Below are positions 62,454-64,000 of a stretch of DNA of 64,000 nt, one piece after another. The notes beneath the pieces were generated by a model. It searched no databases, was not told the origin of the DNA, and saw nothing but the letters and a program-made list of their open reading frames with translations. The position numbers and the translations under genes are program-made. How positions within the stretch are numbered: the first letter of the stretch is position 1; the number at the start of each line of letters is the position of its first letter. Source of the stretch: an uncultured Pseudomonadales bacterium (GTDB taxonomy: Bacteria > Pseudomonadota > Gammaproteobacteria > Pseudomonadales > Azotimanducaceae); the NCBI GenBank assembly GCA_937775265.1, contig CALKBV010000002.1, positions 182,538 to 246,537 of the forward strand, read 5' to 3'.

Positions 62454-63149
62454 TTACATTTCCAGTGAAGCCTGATCAATAGGGATACCAGCACCCATCG
62501 TCGTCGACAGCACGACTTTCTTAACATAAGTACCTTTAGCGCTGGTTGGCTTCGCCTTTTTCAGGTCGGCAATCAACGCCTCTATGTTTTCCTTGATGGC
62601 AGCAGGTTCAAATCCAACTTTCCCTATACCACCGTGAACAATACCGTTCTTGTCCGTTCTGTAGCGCACCTGGCCTGCCTTCGCATTCCTGACCGCTTCG
62701 CCTACATCCATGGTGACCGTCCCAAGTCTTGGGTTTGGCATTAAACCACGCGGGCCAAGGACCTGACCCAATTGGCCAACGACTCTCATGCTATCTGGGG
62801 TGGCAATTGCCACGTCAAAATTGAGTTCACCGCCTTTTACCGCCTCGGCAAGGTCATCCATACCAACAATGTCAGCACCAGCCGCACTTGCTTCATCGGC
62901 TTTCTCACCCTGCGCAAAAACAGCTACGCGTACATCTTTGCCGGTTCCATTAGGAAGGACAGTTGCGCCTCGCACAACCTGGTCAGATTTCTTTGGGTCA
63001 ACCCCAAGGTTAATACTGATGTCGATTGATTCCTTGAACTTCACCGTTGACAGCTCAGTCAACAGGGTAACCGCCTCATCAATCGCGTAAAACCTGCCTT
63101 CCTCAACCTTTTCCTTGAAAGCCTTTGCTCTTTTCGTCAGCTTAGCCAT
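62454..63149 (-). CDS. rplA: 50S ribosomal protein L1
   Basis: L1-stalk protein that moves E-site tRNA; in E. coli represses rplKA translation. 231 residues (E. coli 234). '[25 protein letters not shown]' and '[15 protein letters not shown]' are canonical. ATG overlaps the rplK stop by one base (TAATG). Confidence 0.99.
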   Translation of the reverse strand: MAKLTKRAKAFKEKVEEGRFYAIDEAVTLLTELSTVKFKESIDISINLGVDPKKSDQVVRGATVLPNGTGKDVRVAVFAQGEKADEASAAGADIVGMDDLAEAVKGGELNFDVAIATPDSMRVVGQLGQVLGPRGLMPNPRLGTVTMDVGEAVRNAKAGQVRYRTDKNGIVHGGIGKVGFEPAAIKENIEALIADLKKAKPTSAKGTYVKKVVLSTTMGAGIPIDQASLEM

Positions 63150-63583
63150 TACACAACTCCCTCGGTCTCAATACCTGATGCGCGAGCGGTACCGGCAATC
63201 GTCCTGACCGCAGCATCCATATCTTTAGCCGTAAGGTCCGGCTGCTTGGTGGTCGCGATCTCCTCGAGTTGCGCCCGGGTAACCTTGCCAACCTTATTTA
63301 CATGAGGCTCTGGACTACCCTTAAGAATACCAGCGGCCTTCTTCAGCAGGACAGATGCCGGCGGCGTTTTCTTAATGAAAGTAAAACTCTTGTCGGCATA
63401 GACCGTAATCACGACGGGAACAGGCATACCTTGTTCCAGTGATTGAGTCTCGGCATTGAATGCCTTACAGAATTCCATGATGTTCACACCATGCTGTCCC
63501 AGCGCCGGGCCAACGGGTGGGCTTGGATTTGCCTGCCCTGCAGGAACCTGCAGTTTTATATAGGCGCTAACCTTCTTAGCCAT
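63149..63583 (-). CDS. rplK: 50S ribosomal protein L11
   Basis: GTPase-centre protein, needed for RelA activation and target site for thiostrepton. ATG 63583 opens '[21 protein letters not shown]' with GGAG upstream, giving 144 residues; E. coli 142. The track's 63610 start adds nine unsupported residues. Proline-rich '[20 protein letters not shown]' is canonical. Confidence 0.98.
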   Translation of the reverse strand: MAKKVSAYIKLQVPAGQANPSPPVGPALGQHGVNIMEFCKAFNAETQSLEQGMPVPVVITVYADKSFTFIKKTPPASVLLKKAAGILKGSPEPHVNKVGKVTRAQLEEIATTKQPDLTAKDMDAAVRTIAGTARASGIETEGVV

Positions 63584-63683
63584 TAGTTTTCTCCTCGGGT
63601 GCTGACGCATGACTCATTTCATGCTCCCCATAAATGACAGTTCCCGACTAAAGTCCCTGCCAGATTAAAATTCAGTTATAAAT

Positions 63684-64000
63684 CTAGCCTTTCTCTACCT
63701 GCCCGAAATCAAGCTCGACAGGCGTGGATCGACCGAAAATAGTTACCGCAACGTGCAGGCGGTTCTTCTCGTAATTAACCTCTTCAACCACTCCGCTAAA
63801 GTCGTTGAATGGGCCATCTACCACTCGAACCAGTTCGCCCGGTTCAAATACTGTCTTCGGCGTGGCATGCTCAGTACCGGCCTGCACTCGCTGAAGAATT
63901 GCAGCAGCTTCTGCGTCGCTAATCGGTGCGGGTTTATCCGTTTTTCCACCAATGAAACCCATTACACGCGGTGTTTCTTTCACCAGGTGCCATGTGTCGT
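63684..64000 (-). CDS. nusG: transcription termination/antitermination factor NusG (partial)
   Basis: About 105 C-terminal residues; the gene continues past the window edge. Visible: the end of the NGN domain '[20 protein letters not shown]', linker, and KOW domain '[24 protein letters not shown]', ending '[11 protein letters not shown]'. The NGN clamps RNA polymerase and KOW binds Rho or S10. The ORF track starts too late (63983) because the true start is outside. The local NGN differs strongly from that of the HTH fusion at 1639-2124. Confidence 0.98.
   Translation of the reverse strand, partial: DTWHLVKETPRVMGFIGGKTDKPAPISDAEAAAILQRVQAGTEHATPKTVFEPGELVRVVDGPFNDFSGVVEEVNYEKNRLHVAVTIFGRSTPVELDFGQVEKG

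Overview
The window is a piece of a gammaproteobacterial chromosome. The evidence is the joined rplKAJL-rpoBC / str / S10 / spc / alpha ribosomal cluster in canonical order, the Pseudomonas-like order moeB-prmC-prfA-hemA | TPR lipoprotein-lolB-tRNA-Gln-prs-rplY-pth-ychF, the nadD-rsfS-rlmH-mrdA-mrdB-mltB-rlpA-dacA-ybeD-lipB-lipA wall/lipoate cluster, and two EF-G genes. Base composition looks moderate (near 50% GC by eye) and GTG/TTG starts are frequent. The genus cannot be read from the sequence; a Pseudomonadales-type or related marine lineage is a guess.

Layout. 1-2400 is a gene-poor accessory stretch: an MFS transporter cut by the window edge, a remnant of an RND pump C-terminus, two AT-rich inverted repeats, tRNA-Phe, an XRE helix-turn-helix protein joined to what looks like a NusG N-terminal (NGN) domain, and a frameshifted patatin remnant. 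2400-6339 (minus) is moeB, prmC, prfA and hemA; hemA is split by a one-base frame change. 6515-12708 (plus) holds a TPR lipoprotein (also frame-split), lolB, a predicted pseudoknot, tRNA-Gln, prs, rplY, pth and ychF. ispE, usually between lolB and prs, is absent. 12883-26146 (minus) holds fusA2, lipA, lipB, ybeD, dacA, rlpA, mltB, mrdB, mrdA, rlmH, rsfS, nadD and proA. 26192-33422 holds mpg, a LON-domain protein, uppP, ssb, uvrA and a class V aminotransferase on mixed strands.

33564-64000 is one uninterrupted minus-strand run of the transcription/translation core: nusG (partial), rplK, rplA, L10 leader, rplJ, rplL, attenuator, rpoB, rpoC, rpsL, rpsG, fusA, tuf, attenuator, rpsJ through rplQ. 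Intact RNA polymerase subunits, EF-Tu, EF-G and all expected ribosomal proteins are present, including rpmJ (37 aa), which the ORF track misses.

Several small non-coding elements interrupt the core operons: a 114-bp MITE-like element with 20-bp terminal inverted repeats between rpoA and rplQ; a hairpin with the same arm sequence after rpoC; a 73-nt two-hairpin element present once in the rpsL-rpsG gap and once in the rplA-rplJ gap; and short dispersed repeats containing TTCGGTCG. Short tandem duplications sit exactly on the prs stop codon and the ybeD start codon. The most unusual coding feature is the HTH-NGN fusion next to tRNA-Phe. The same window holds the end of the host's own nusG, which allows a direct comparison.
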